A stretch of DNA of 5,202 bases from Acidimicrobiales bacterium (GTDB taxonomy: Bacteria > Actinomycetota > Acidimicrobiia > Acidimicrobiales > UBA8190). The stretch's first letter is position 1, and each line of letters opens with the position of its first letter. The translations under genes were made by a program, and so were the position numbers. Location: the NCBI GenBank assembly GCA_030042575.1, contig JASHZK010000049.1:1-5202 (forward strand), given 5' to 3'. Of this stretch, positions 1 through 5,202 are shown one piece after another. The notes below the pieces were generated by a model. It was not told where the DNA came from. It saw only the letters and a list, made by a program, of their open reading frames with translations, and searched no databases.

Positions 1-33
1 CAAAGCAAGGTTGCGCTCCCGGAAACGTTTCAT
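1..33 (-). CDS. mceC: MceC-type MCE family protein, first 11 codons only (runs off left edge)
   Basis: An ATG at 33-31 overlaps the mceB stop codon as ATGA (30-33) and opens a frame reading MKRFRERNLAL to the window edge. A short basic start of this kind (MKxFRERN), just ahead of the membrane anchor, is familiar from actinobacterial MceC-class proteins. It sits exactly where the third mce gene of the operon is expected, with the same 4-nt overlap as the junctions before it. The MCE domain itself lies outside the window. The call therefore rests on position, the overlap and the first residues. It should be a membrane-anchored subunit of the same lipid transporter as MceA and MceB. Confidence 0.75.
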   Translation of the reverse strand, partial: MKRFRERNLAL

Positions 34-1217
34 GAGCAGGCCGCCGTGTGTTCCGACTGATCGCCGATGGCGCCCGAAGGAAGGGTGATGTTCGCCGGGT
101 ACACGCCCTTGGCGGGGAAGGCGCCGGGGATGATCGAGATGTTCAACGGCGGTGCCGGGCCGCCTCCCGGACCGAGGAGGTTGACGGTCAGGTCGCAAAC
201 GTAGGCCTGCACCCAATTGCCACTGGACTGGATCTTGGTCGCGGTGTTGAGAAGACCCGGTAAGCCCTTGAACAAGGTGTTGATACGCGACTGGTTGGCC
301 ACCAGCGAACTCGTGGCCGTCGCCAGCCCCTGGATGTCCTGGTCGAACTGAGGCTGCGACGCTCCGAAGTAATGGGCGGCAAGGTTCGTCAGCGTGTTCA
401 CGTTGCTGACGGCCCCACCGATCTGGGTTTTCGAAGCGGCCAGACCCTTTACGAGAGTGTCGAAGTTACCGATCAGGTCGCCGAGGTCAGCGTCGTGGAC
501 GCCGACCGTGTCGAGCAGGCTGGCCGCGTTCGTGAGCAGTCCGTTGATGATGTCCTGGCGCTCGGCGAGGTTGTCGGTGATCGTCGACACCTCGGAAATG
601 ATGCTCGAGGTCGCCCCCGCTTCACCTTGGAAGATATCGATGATGGACTCGGCGAGCTCATTGACCTCGGCGGGCGAAAGTGCGGAGAAGAGGGGCTGGA
701 AGCCGTCGAACACGGCGGTGAGGTTCAGGGGCGGAGTGGTACGGGACACCGGGATCAGGCCCCCTGACTTCAGCGGCCTGCCCCCCGACGGCCCAGGCAG
801 GATGGCGAGGTAGAGCTCCCCCAGGAGATTGGCGAAGTCGATCGCCGCTCGCGTCGTCGTCGTTATGCGCTGTGACGTCTCCAGGCTGAAGGACACCCTT
901 GCCATGTTGCCGTGCACCGACACACTGCCGACTTTGCCTACCTCGACGCCGGCGATGCGGACCGTGTCGCCGGCTTGCAGGCCGGAGACGTCGGTGAAGT
1001 CGGCCCGATACCCGACGGTGGCGTGCGTCTCGATGTCGAGGAGTGAGAAGAGGACTATGGACGTGATGACGACTGACATACCGGTGAACAACACCACTTT
1101 GACCATGGTGGCGGTGAGGCCCGGGTGATGATGGTGCGCCTTCTTCTCGCCACGACGGCGCTGACCGTGCTGGAGAGCCCCCTCCATGGGCACCTCGGCC
1201 GGGCTGTGGTCCGTCAC
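30..1217 (-). CDS. mceB: MceB-type MCE family protein (lipid transporter subunit)
   Basis: This 395-residue protein is the second MCE subunit of a Mce lipid-import complex. Residues 1-37 are polar, with a basic RRRGEKK patch and four histidines at 28-31. One membrane span follows at about 40-60 as an uncleaved anchor. The MCE domain (about 64-142) carries the hallmark stretch SGLQAGDTVRIAGVEVGKV (78-96), and NLLGELYLAI (130-139) closes the fold. The rest is the long helical/coiled region usual in the family, ending in a tail with cysteines at 341 and 394. Length is normal for MceB. The annotated start is GTG at 1217, overlapping the mceA stop as GTGA. No good Shine-Dalgarno precedes it, so coupled translation is likely. 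An ATG at 1187 (residue 11) has GAGG five bases upstream and is a realistic alternative start. Function comes from family knowledge; the substrate is unknown. Confidence 0.93.
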   Translation of the reverse strand: MTDHSPAEVPMEGALQHGQRRRGEKKAHHHHPGLTATMVKVVLFTGMSVVITSIVLFSLLDIETHATVGYRADFTDVSGLQAGDTVRIAGVEVGKVGSVSVHGNMARVSFSLETSQRITTTTRAAIDFANLLGELYLAILPGPSGGRPLKSGGLIPVSRTTPPLNLTAVFDGFQPLFSALSPAEVNELAESIIDIFQGEAGATSSIISEVSTITDNLAERQDIINGLLTNAASLLDTVGVHDADLGDLIGNFDTLVKGLAASKTQIGGAVSNVNTLTNLAAHYFGASQPQFDQDIQGLATATSSLVANQSRINTLFKGLPGLLNTATKIQSSGNWVQAYVCDLTVNLLGPGGGPAPPLNISIIPGAFPAKGVYPANITLPSGAIGDQSEHTAACS

Positions 1218-2560
1218 GACCGGGTCACCAAACCCTCGAGCACGGGCGAAAGCAGGAGCGAGCTGACAGAGGCGTTGGCCGGTGGCCGCCCGGCGGCGGA
1301 CTGGTAGATCTGGCTGACCGCCTGGGTCTCGGCCGAGGCAGGCAGGACGTCCGAAACCGATCCGGCAGCGTCCTCACCGGTCGTGACCCCTCCACAGTTC
1401 GACAGGGAGCCGAAGCGCGGGCAGTCGGCTGCGGTGTAGAGGGGCGGGTTGACGTACTGCGAACCCAACCCGGCCGAGATGGCGTCGATCAAGGTCGACG
1501 GCGAGCCGCCGAGGATAGCGATTCCGAGATCGGCGGGGTTGATCACGTTCACCGTCGCCGTAGCCGACAGGTAAGGTCCGTTGGCCGTGGCCGCCAAGAA
1601 GGCGTTGGCGAACTTGTCCAATCCGGACAGCAGGTCAGCGATCTCGTTCGGGTTCTGTGAGAGGTCCTCGAGGAAGGGAACCGAGTCGGCGGTCAGTATT
1701 GAGAAGGGTGATTGAATGGCGTCGAAGAGCTGGTTGGCGTCTTGCGTGAGCTTCGCTCCACCAGAGATGGCGTTGCGGACGGTGGAGGCCGACTTGTCGA
1801 TGGTGCTACTCGTGACCGTCTGGTTGGCGAAGATCTGGAGCAGGTTGGGCGTGGCTTCAGCGAAGGAGTTGGCCACAGGGACGAACGCCTCGAGGTCCGC
1901 AATGGCCTTCGGCCAGAGCGACAGCATCCCCTGGAGGTACTTGTTGCCCGCAACGAGGTTCTTCCCCAGCGAGGTCCCCTGGCCCACGAGCGCGCTGGCA
2001 AGGGCCGTCAGGGAAGCGTCGAGCTGACCGGGGTGGAGCTCGATGAGCAAGTGGTCGAGGTCACTCAGAAGATCCTGCAGCGATGCCGTCTGGCCGGTCA
2101 CGAGCGACTTGATCTGCTGGCCCGCACGGAGGGCACCAGTGCCCCGGTGAGTGGGAGGGACCAGGACGACGTACTCGTTGCCGAAGAAGGAAACCGGGGC
2201 CACCGTGGCCCTGACATTTGCGGGGATAGCGTGGACCATCGAGGGCTCCATGTGGAGCGTGATCGAAACCAGGCCACCAGGAATGGATTTTCCGTTGCTG
2301 ACGACCGTGCCGACCTGCACGTTCCGGTACTCCACGGGGCTGTTGAGGGCAACGGCGGTCGACGACGCCGGAAGCTGCGCAGTCACCTCGACGAAGTTCC
2401 CGAACGTCCCCCCAAATGAGGCGAAGACGAGCACGCCGGCCACCAGAGCGGTGGCTATGGCCAGTGCCCCCCACCACGCGTATCGCGGGGTCTTTCGTCG
2501 AACCTGCTCCCTGCCCTGTTGGGCCATAGCCGCGGCTGGAGCGGGGGGGGCGATGGTCAT
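1214..2560 (-). CDS. mceA: MceA-type MCE family protein (lipid transporter subunit)
   Basis: This 448-residue protein is the first MCE subunit of the operon. After a short Pro/Ala-rich and basic N-terminus there is one membrane segment at about 29-50. The MCE domain follows at about 54-135: SPVEYRNVQVGTVV at 74-87 is the family's variant of the VxYRGVxVGxV core, and SFFGNEYVVLVPP at 124-136 forms its end. A long, mostly helical region fills about 155-330. The C-terminal YTAADCPRFGSLSNCGG (375-391) is the conserved cysteine-bearing signature of actinobacterial MceA proteins and sets this subunit apart from MceB-F. Its cysteines, C380 and C389, are the only two in the protein and may form a disulfide outside the membrane. 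The ATG start overlaps the yrbEB stop as ATGA; no strong ribosome site is visible, so translational coupling is likely. In the family, MceA joins the other MCE subunits to form a lipid conduit across the envelope. Confidence 0.95.
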   Translation of the reverse strand: MTIAPPAPAAAMAQQGREQVRRKTPRYAWWGALAIATALVAGVLVFASFGGTFGNFVEVTAQLPASSTAVALNSPVEYRNVQVGTVVSNGKSIPGGLVSITLHMEPSMVHAIPANVRATVAPVSFFGNEYVVLVPPTHRGTGALRAGQQIKSLVTGQTASLQDLLSDLDHLLIELHPGQLDASLTALASALVGQGTSLGKNLVAGNKYLQGMLSLWPKAIADLEAFVPVANSFAEATPNLLQIFANQTVTSSTIDKSASTVRNAISGGAKLTQDANQLFDAIQSPFSILTADSVPFLEDLSQNPNEIADLLSGLDKFANAFLAATANGPYLSATATVNVINPADLGIAILGGSPSTLIDAISAGLGSQYVNPPLYTAADCPRFGSLSNCGGVTTGEDAAGSVSDVLPASAETQAVSQIYQSAAGRPPANASVSSLLLSPVLEGLVTRS

Positions 2561-3438
2561 CCCGACACACGGAAGGGGGTCGACAGCCCCCAGAACAGGA
2601 GGGTCATGAGCATGTCGAGGATCGATATGCCGACAACGCTCGCCCGGATGGCGCGGCCGGCGGCCCGTCCGACTCCCTCGGGGCCACCGGTAGCGCTGTA
2701 GCCGTAGTAACAGTGCACGATCGTGATCATCACGCAGAACACGATGACCTTCACCACGGACAGAAGAACGTCCTTGGCGCTCAGAAATAGATAGAAATAG
2801 TGGAGGTAGGTACCGGAACCTTGCTTCGATACGAACAGCACGGTCAGCTGAGAGGCGAGAAAGGCGCCTGACAGTGCGAAGAGATACAGCGGGATCACCA
2901 TGATGAGCGCGGCTATCAGCCGTGTGGTGATGAGGTAAGGCACAGAGGGGATCGACATCACCTCGAGGGCGTCGATCTCCTCGGACACCCGCATGGCCCC
3001 GATCTGGGCGGTGAACCGGCAGCCCATCTGGGCGGCAAGGCCGAAGGCGGTGAGCAGGGGGGCCAGCTCCCTGGTGTTGCCGAACGCCGACAGAGCGCCG
3101 GCGAGCGGTCCGAGACCGAGGATGTTCAGGCCCTGCAGGCCCGAGATCCCGAGGTTGACGCCGACGACCGCAGTGATGAGCGACGCCACCACGACCGTGC
3201 TGGCCACCACTGCCAGCATCCTGCTGCCGAATGTGATGTCCCCTAACTGCCGCCAGATCTCCTTTCGGAAATGCCTGACCGTGTAGGGGATGTAAGCGAC
3301 GACCTCCACAACGAAGAACAGGAGCCGGCCGAACATCTCCAGCTGCTCGTGGGTCCGGGAGGCGACGTTCACGGTTCGCGCCACAATCGGCTGCATGGCT
3401 GCGGGCACAGGACGGGCGGCCGGGAGGCGGACAGCCAT
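2557..3438 (-). CDS. yrbEB: YrbEB, MlaE/YrbE-family ABC transporter permease of the Mce system
   Basis: This 293-residue integral membrane protein of the MlaE/YrbE permease family has the usual length. An amphipathic N-terminus is followed by hydrophobic stretches at about 38-55, 74-98, 120-145, 168-204, 224-246 and 266-286. The cytoplasmic coupling signature is intact: FTAQIGAMRVSEEIDALEVMSIP (142-164), with the EExDALxxM core at 153-161 that contacts the ATPase in this family. It should pair with YrbEA to form the inner-membrane permease of the lipid importer. The ATG start at 3438 overlaps the yrbEA stop by one base (TGATG). GAAGG at 3446-3450 lies seven bases upstream, a usable ribosome site inside the yrbEA tail. 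The stop overlaps mceA. Being second of the pair and directly before mceA identifies it as the B copy. Confidence 0.95.
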   Translation of the reverse strand: MAVRLPAARPVPAAMQPIVARTVNVASRTHEQLEMFGRLLFFVVEVVAYIPYTVRHFRKEIWRQLGDITFGSRMLAVVASTVVVASLITAVVGVNLGISGLQGLNILGLGPLAGALSAFGNTRELAPLLTAFGLAAQMGCRFTAQIGAMRVSEEIDALEVMSIPSVPYLITTRLIAALIMVIPLYLFALSGAFLASQLTVLFVSKQGSGTYLHYFYLFLSAKDVLLSVVKVIVFCVMITIVHCYYGYSATGGPEGVGRAAGRAIRASVVGISILDMLMTLLFWGLSTPFRVSG

Positions 3439-4337
3439 CAGAGAACCTTCGCTGGCGTGACCACGTAGAAGATCTGGGTGATGAGGACGTTGAGCACGAA
3501 GAGCGAGACGCCGGTGATGACCACGGAGCGGTTTACCGCCTCACCTATGCCCGCCGGCCCCCGCTTGGCTCTCAGACCTTGGTGCGAGGCGACGGCCGCT
3601 GCCAGCAGGCCGAAGATGGCGGCTTTCAGCTCCGACTGGATGAAGTCCGTGGGTTGGGCGAACAGGCTGAACGAGCTGAGGAACCCACCGGCGCTGGTGT
3701 GGAGGATGAACACAGCGCAGAAGTACCCGGACATGATCCCGGCGAAGGCAACGATCCCGTTGAGCAGGAGTGAGACGATGATCGTCGCCAGGACCCGTGG
3801 AGCTACGAGCCGCTCGATCGGGTCGATGGCCATCACCCACATGGCCGAGATCTCGTCCCGCATGTTGCGTGCCCCGAGGTCGGCGCAGATGGCAGAACCG
3901 CCGGCGCCTGAAAGCAGGATGGCGGTGATGACCGGTGCGGCTTGCGCCACGATCCCCAGGGAGTCCACCGCGCCGACGATGGACGTGGCCCCGATCTGCT
4001 GCGCCAGGCCACCGACCTCGAGGACGATCACCAATCCGAACGGAACCGAGATCAGCAGCGCCGGCAAGAAGGTGACGGAGATGAGGAACCACGTCTGCCG
4101 GAGGAACTCCGGCCAGGAGAAGCGCCGGCGGACCAGCGCCTCGCCGGTGGCGTACGTGGCGTCGAGGATCATGGCCGCCAGGTCGCCGATCTGGCTGAAG
4201 GCCGCCACCACCTTGTGCGCCGCCCGTTCCAACGGCTCTACGCCCCACTGACCGATGTCCGGGGAATTCGCTTTGCGCAGCGGGGCCGCGCCGCTCTCCG
4301 GTCCCGAATCACCCGACGTCGTCAGCTGATCAGCCAC
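3438..4337 (-). CDS. yrbEA: YrbEA, MlaE/YrbE-family ABC transporter permease of the Mce system
   Basis: This 299-residue permease of the MlaE/YrbE family is the first gene of the operon. The first 40 or so residues are polar and unusually long before the amphipathic segment (about 38-66). Hydrophobic segments follow at about 84-106, 128-152, 182-212, 236-252 and 270-294. The family signature GARNMRDEISAMWVMAIDP spans 155-173, continuing to PRVLA at 180-184. Its core reads DEISAMWVM rather than the EEIDALEVM of the partner YrbEB, so the coupling motif is diverged though recognisable. The start is GTG at 4337. An in-frame TGA lies only 9 bases upstream (4346-4344), so no earlier start is possible, and no Shine-Dalgarno is visible. 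Leaderless initiation, or coupling to a short upstream frame, would explain that. It forms the membrane permease with YrbEB. Confidence 0.94.
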   Translation of the reverse strand: MADQLTTSGDSGPESGAAPLRKANSPDIGQWGVEPLERAAHKVVAAFSQIGDLAAMILDATYATGEALVRRRFSWPEFLRQTWFLISVTFLPALLISVPFGLVIVLEVGGLAQQIGATSIVGAVDSLGIVAQAAPVITAILLSGAGGSAICADLGARNMRDEISAMWVMAIDPIERLVAPRVLATIIVSLLLNGIVAFAGIMSGYFCAVFILHTSAGGFLSSFSLFAQPTDFIQSELKAAIFGLLAAAVASHQGLRAKRGPAGIGEAVNRSVVITGVSLFVLNVLITQIFYVVTPAKVL

Positions 4338-4343
4338 GCAACG

Positions 4344-4351
4344 TCACGTGA
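4344..4351. promoter_or_regulatory. Perfect palindrome TCACGTGA just upstream of the yrbEA start
   Basis: The 8-bp perfect palindrome TCACGTGA lies six bases upstream of the GTG start of yrbEA. The position suits an operator or initiation-region site. A palindrome this short can also occur by chance, and no regulator is encoded in the window to link it to. Confidence 0.2.
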
Positions 4352-4613
4352 TACAGGGCCGGCTCTTGACGCTGTCGGCCAAACCATCATGGATAGACAA
4401 GCTCTCATGCGGGTTCGTGGTGCGCAGCACGCCCAGCGACGTTCCCGGTGACGGGGGTGGCAGCGGCATGGGAATGTGGTCCTGGCATCCACGATCTCGG
4501 CCGGGTTCTCGGCCGTAGGAAAACTCCGAGGTGGGGGAGGAGGAGCTTGGGGATCCGACTCCCCCAACCTCGAAGACTGACCCAAGCTCCTCTAGCGCAA
4601 GATCACCCGACAT
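4344..4613 (-). CDS. Possible small leader ORF, 89 codons, unknown
   Basis: An ATG at 4613-4611 is preceded by GAGGAG with six bases between (4625-4620), a good ribosome site and better than any in the mce genes. The frame runs 89 codons and stops six bases before the yrbEA GTG. The product begins MSGDLALEELGSVFEVGG, then becomes Ser/Pro-rich (low complexity) with no signal peptide or recognisable domain. The repeat that supplies the ribosome site recurs in frame 11 codons later, encoding EELG. Codon third-position GC looks lower than in the mce genes, which argues against a conserved protein. It could be a leader peptide coupling translation into yrbEA, a fragment of something older, or a chance frame. 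Confidence 0.2.
   Translation of the reverse strand: MSGDLALEELGSVFEVGGVGSPSSSSPTSEFSYGREPGRDRGCQDHIPMPLPPPSPGTSLGVLRTTNPHESLSIHDGLADSVKSRPCIT
4527..4572 (-). repeat. GC-rich stem-loop in the mce leader
   Basis: The left arm CGAGGTGGGGGAG (4527-4539) pairs with CTCCCCCAACCTCG (4559-4572), leaving one bulged base and a 19-base loop (4540-4558). The pairing is near perfect over 13 pairs and very GC-rich, so it would be stable in RNA. There is no U-run after it on either strand, so it is not a classical intrinsic terminator. It lies about 190-235 bases upstream of yrbEA, where an attenuator or leader structure would sit. Confidence 0.55.
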
Positions 4614-4626
4614 CCCAAGCTCCTCT
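4581..4626 (-). repeat. Two 13-bp direct repeats complementary to the adjacent loop
   Basis: CCCAAGCTCCTCT occurs at 4581-4593 and again at 4614-4626, start to start 33 bases. Its first 12 bases are the exact complement of GAGGAGCTTGGG at 4540-4551, which lies in the loop of the neighbouring stem-loop. On the minus-strand transcript both copies come first, then the stem-loop. Either copy could pair with the loop as a pseudoknot or compete with the stem. The copy at 4614-4626 also supplies the ribosome site of the small ORF at 4344-4613. Confidence 0.6.
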
Positions 4627-4665
4627 CTGTGGTTGTTCTTCGACCACCTGATTTCACCGATCGGG

Positions 4666-4690
4666 CGTCATGACGGTGTGCGAATCGCAC
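4666..4690. promoter_or_regulatory. Two adjacent palindromes, candidate operator
   Basis: CGTCATGACG (4666-4675) is a perfect 10-bp palindrome. Two bases further on, GTGCGAATCGCAC (4678-4690) is a 13-bp palindrome around a central A. Side-by-side dyads upstream of an operon are typical of binding sites for dimeric repressors. Mce operons are often controlled by GntR/FadR- or TetR-type regulators, but I cannot match these sequences to a specific one. Both lie about 330-355 bases upstream of yrbEA. Confidence 0.35.
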
Positions 4691-4698
4691 GATAGCCC

Positions 4699-4720
4699 GT
4701 CTGAGCGTCCCCGCTCGGAC
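4699..4720. repeat. Short hairpin with 9-bp stem and 4-base loop
   Basis: GTCTGAGCG (4699-4707) faces CGCTCGGAC (4712-4720) across the loop TCCC. Eight Watson-Crick pairs and one T-G position make the stem. Read on the minus strand the loop is GGGA, a GNRA-type tetraloop, with a C-A mismatch in place of the wobble. It is compact enough to fold in RNA, but no T-run follows, so it is not an obvious terminator. Confidence 0.4.
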
Positions 4721-4775
4721 AACCTGAACCCGAACAACCACTTACTTCGGCTGACGGTAGGAGGAACCGCCTCGG

Positions 4776-4931
4776 ATGCCTAGCGGAAAACCACGTACAC
4801 GGAAGCCGGTGAATTCACGCGTCACGGAAGGATCTCACTATCAAATTTGGGGACTGTCTGTGGGGCGCAACCAAGCCTCGGTTCTCTCGTCATCCGGCCT
4901 GCCCCGCAGCAGTGCCCGCAAACGGGTGTAG
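4776..4931 (+). CDS. Possible small ORF, 51 codons, unknown
   Basis: An ATG at 4776 follows a consensus AGGAGG (4759-4764) by 11 bases and opens a 51-codon frame beginning MPSGKPRTRKPVNSRV, basic and without a hydrophobic segment or known motif. It runs divergently from the mce operon and ends close to the transposase relic. The ribosome-site spacing is longer than ideal and I recognise no relative. It may well be a chance frame. Confidence 0.12.
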   Translation: MPSGKPRTRKPVNSRVTEGSHYQIWGLSVGRNQASVLSSSGLPRSSARKRV

Positions 4932-4971
4932 CGACTTCTGAGGCCGATGGCCGCCTATCGCCGCCCTGTGG

Positions 4972-5202
4972 AAGCGCATAGAGCCATATATGAAGCGAGG
5001 GGGACGACTACCGAAGATCGTCCCCGCTATGGGGTGGACGTGGTCACCACATCCGTTGCACCTCGACGACGTATTCCGTTCGGCACATGGTCATTGCGGA
5101 ATGTCCGCTCGACCCCTCCTCGGGACAAAGGGTCGTCTCGCCGTCGAGCGAGTACCGGGAGCGCCGTAGGAAGTCCAGGCAAGCATCATCGTCCGGCAAC
5201 CG
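4972..5202 (-). pseudogene. Decayed IS1595/ISXO2-like transposase fragment (N-terminal part)
   Basis: Reading the minus strand from the right edge, one frame gives PDDDACLDFLRRSRYS followed by LDGETTLCPEE (to about 5113). This is close to the DEACLxxLxxxRYSxDGxxxxCPxC start of IS1595/ISXO2-type transposases, where the zinc-ribbon begins. The frame then loses the match and hits TGA at 5047-5045. Shifted frames resume it: VERTFR (about 5110-5093), CGDHVHPIAGTIFG (5051-5010), matching the family's CGHHxHPTAGTIF zinc-ribbon end, then WLYAL (4986-4972), matching W(F/L)YAM. Fragments in the correct order across at least three frames indicate a frameshifted relic. The catalytic domain is not recognisable downstream; a weak LRALLRGRPDDE at about 4913-4878 may be a further trace. 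The start lies outside the window. Recognition is from memory of the family, not from a search. Confidence 0.65.

Larger units (their letters stand above)
4629..4741. repeat. Inverted repeat bounding a 113-bp palindrome-rich block
   Basis: GTGGTTGTTC (4629-4638) and GAACAACCAC (4732-4741) are perfect 10-bp inverted repeats 93 bases apart. Inside are further symmetries at 4666-4690 and 4699-4720. The arrangement could be a small non-autonomous element (MITE-like), a structured RNA region or a cluster of regulator sites. No target-site duplication is visible beside the ends, so a mobile origin is not shown. Confidence 0.4.
4338..4971. other. Intergenic region upstream of the mce operon; no confident gene
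   Basis: This stretch of 634 bases between the yrbEA start and the transposase relic holds no frame that resembles a known protein. On the minus strand it is the expected promoter and 5' leader of the operon. It contains clustered short repeats and palindromes between 4527 and 4741 (listed separately) and two weak small frames. A 9-bp direct repeat TCTCGGCCG occurs at 4495-4503 and 4507-4515. I could not identify a convincing -35/-10 pair. A TATCAC at 4353-4348 with CCGACA at 4378-4373 is the nearest approach to yrbEA, but the 19-base spacing makes it weak. Confidence 0.6.

Noticed and set aside
1712..2419. 235-codon open frame on the plus strand
   Set aside because: It lies opposite mceA and encodes a charged, featureless product, so it is a high-GC shadow of the real gene.
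3478..4251. 257-codon open frame on the plus strand
   Set aside because: It is antisense to yrbEA, whose product clearly matches the permease family. The antisense product has no recognisable features; long antisense frames are expected in high-GC genes.
4527..4626. Repeats considered as a CRISPR array
   Set aside because: There are only two direct copies of 13 bp plus one inverted copy, which is too short and too few for repeat-spacer units.
4448..4651. 67-codon plus-strand frame and a minus-strand frame at 4322-4585
   Set aside because: Both overlap the repeat region, lack a ribosome site and encode sequence that looks like translated repeats and low complexity.
4675..4695. GTGCGAATCGCAC considered as a tRNA T-arm
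   Set aside because: Stem and loop lengths do not fit a T-arm (5-bp stem, 7-base loop), and no acceptor, D or anticodon arm can be placed around it.
5000..5025. Hairpin GGGGACGA / TCGTCCCC with a 10-base loop, terminator-like
   Set aside because: No T-run follows on either strand, and it falls inside the recognisable transposase relic (AGTIFG region), so it is more simply explained as degenerate coding sequence.

Overview
The window is high-GC DNA carrying the 5' part of a mammalian-cell-entry (mce) operon, all on the minus strand. Two YrbE-type permeases are followed by separate single-span MCE proteins, with short overlaps at every junction. This arrangement is typical of Actinobacteria (mycobacteria, rhodococci, streptomycetes, Acidimicrobiia and relatives), so an actinobacterium is the likely source. 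The genus cannot be fixed from this sequence.

Layout, in transcription order (right to left). At 4972-5202 is a decayed piece of an IS1595/ISXO2-type transposase, broken by frameshifts and running off the right edge. From about 4338 to 4971 there is no convincing gene. That stretch holds dense short repeats: an inverted repeat enclosing two palindromes and a hairpin (4629-4741), and a stem-loop whose loop is complementary to two direct repeats just beside it (4527-4626). If transcribed, this is the operon's 5' leader. Then come yrbEA (3438-4337), yrbEB (2557-3438), mceA (1214-2560), mceB (30-1217), and the first 11 codons of mceC (1-33), which continues beyond the left edge.

How the genes work together: by family knowledge, the two YrbE proteins form the membrane permease of an ABC-type lipid importer. 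The six MCE proteins (A-F) are membrane-anchored and form the substrate conduit across the cell envelope. The ATPase (MceG/MkL) is normally encoded elsewhere and is not seen here. The substrate (sterol, fatty acid, phospholipid or other lipid) cannot be told from the sequence. The overlaps (TGATG, ATGA, GTGA, ATGA) suggest one polycistronic mRNA with translational coupling.

The coding part is a conventional mce locus. The parts worth a second look are the structured leader upstream of yrbEA and the transposase relic beyond it.
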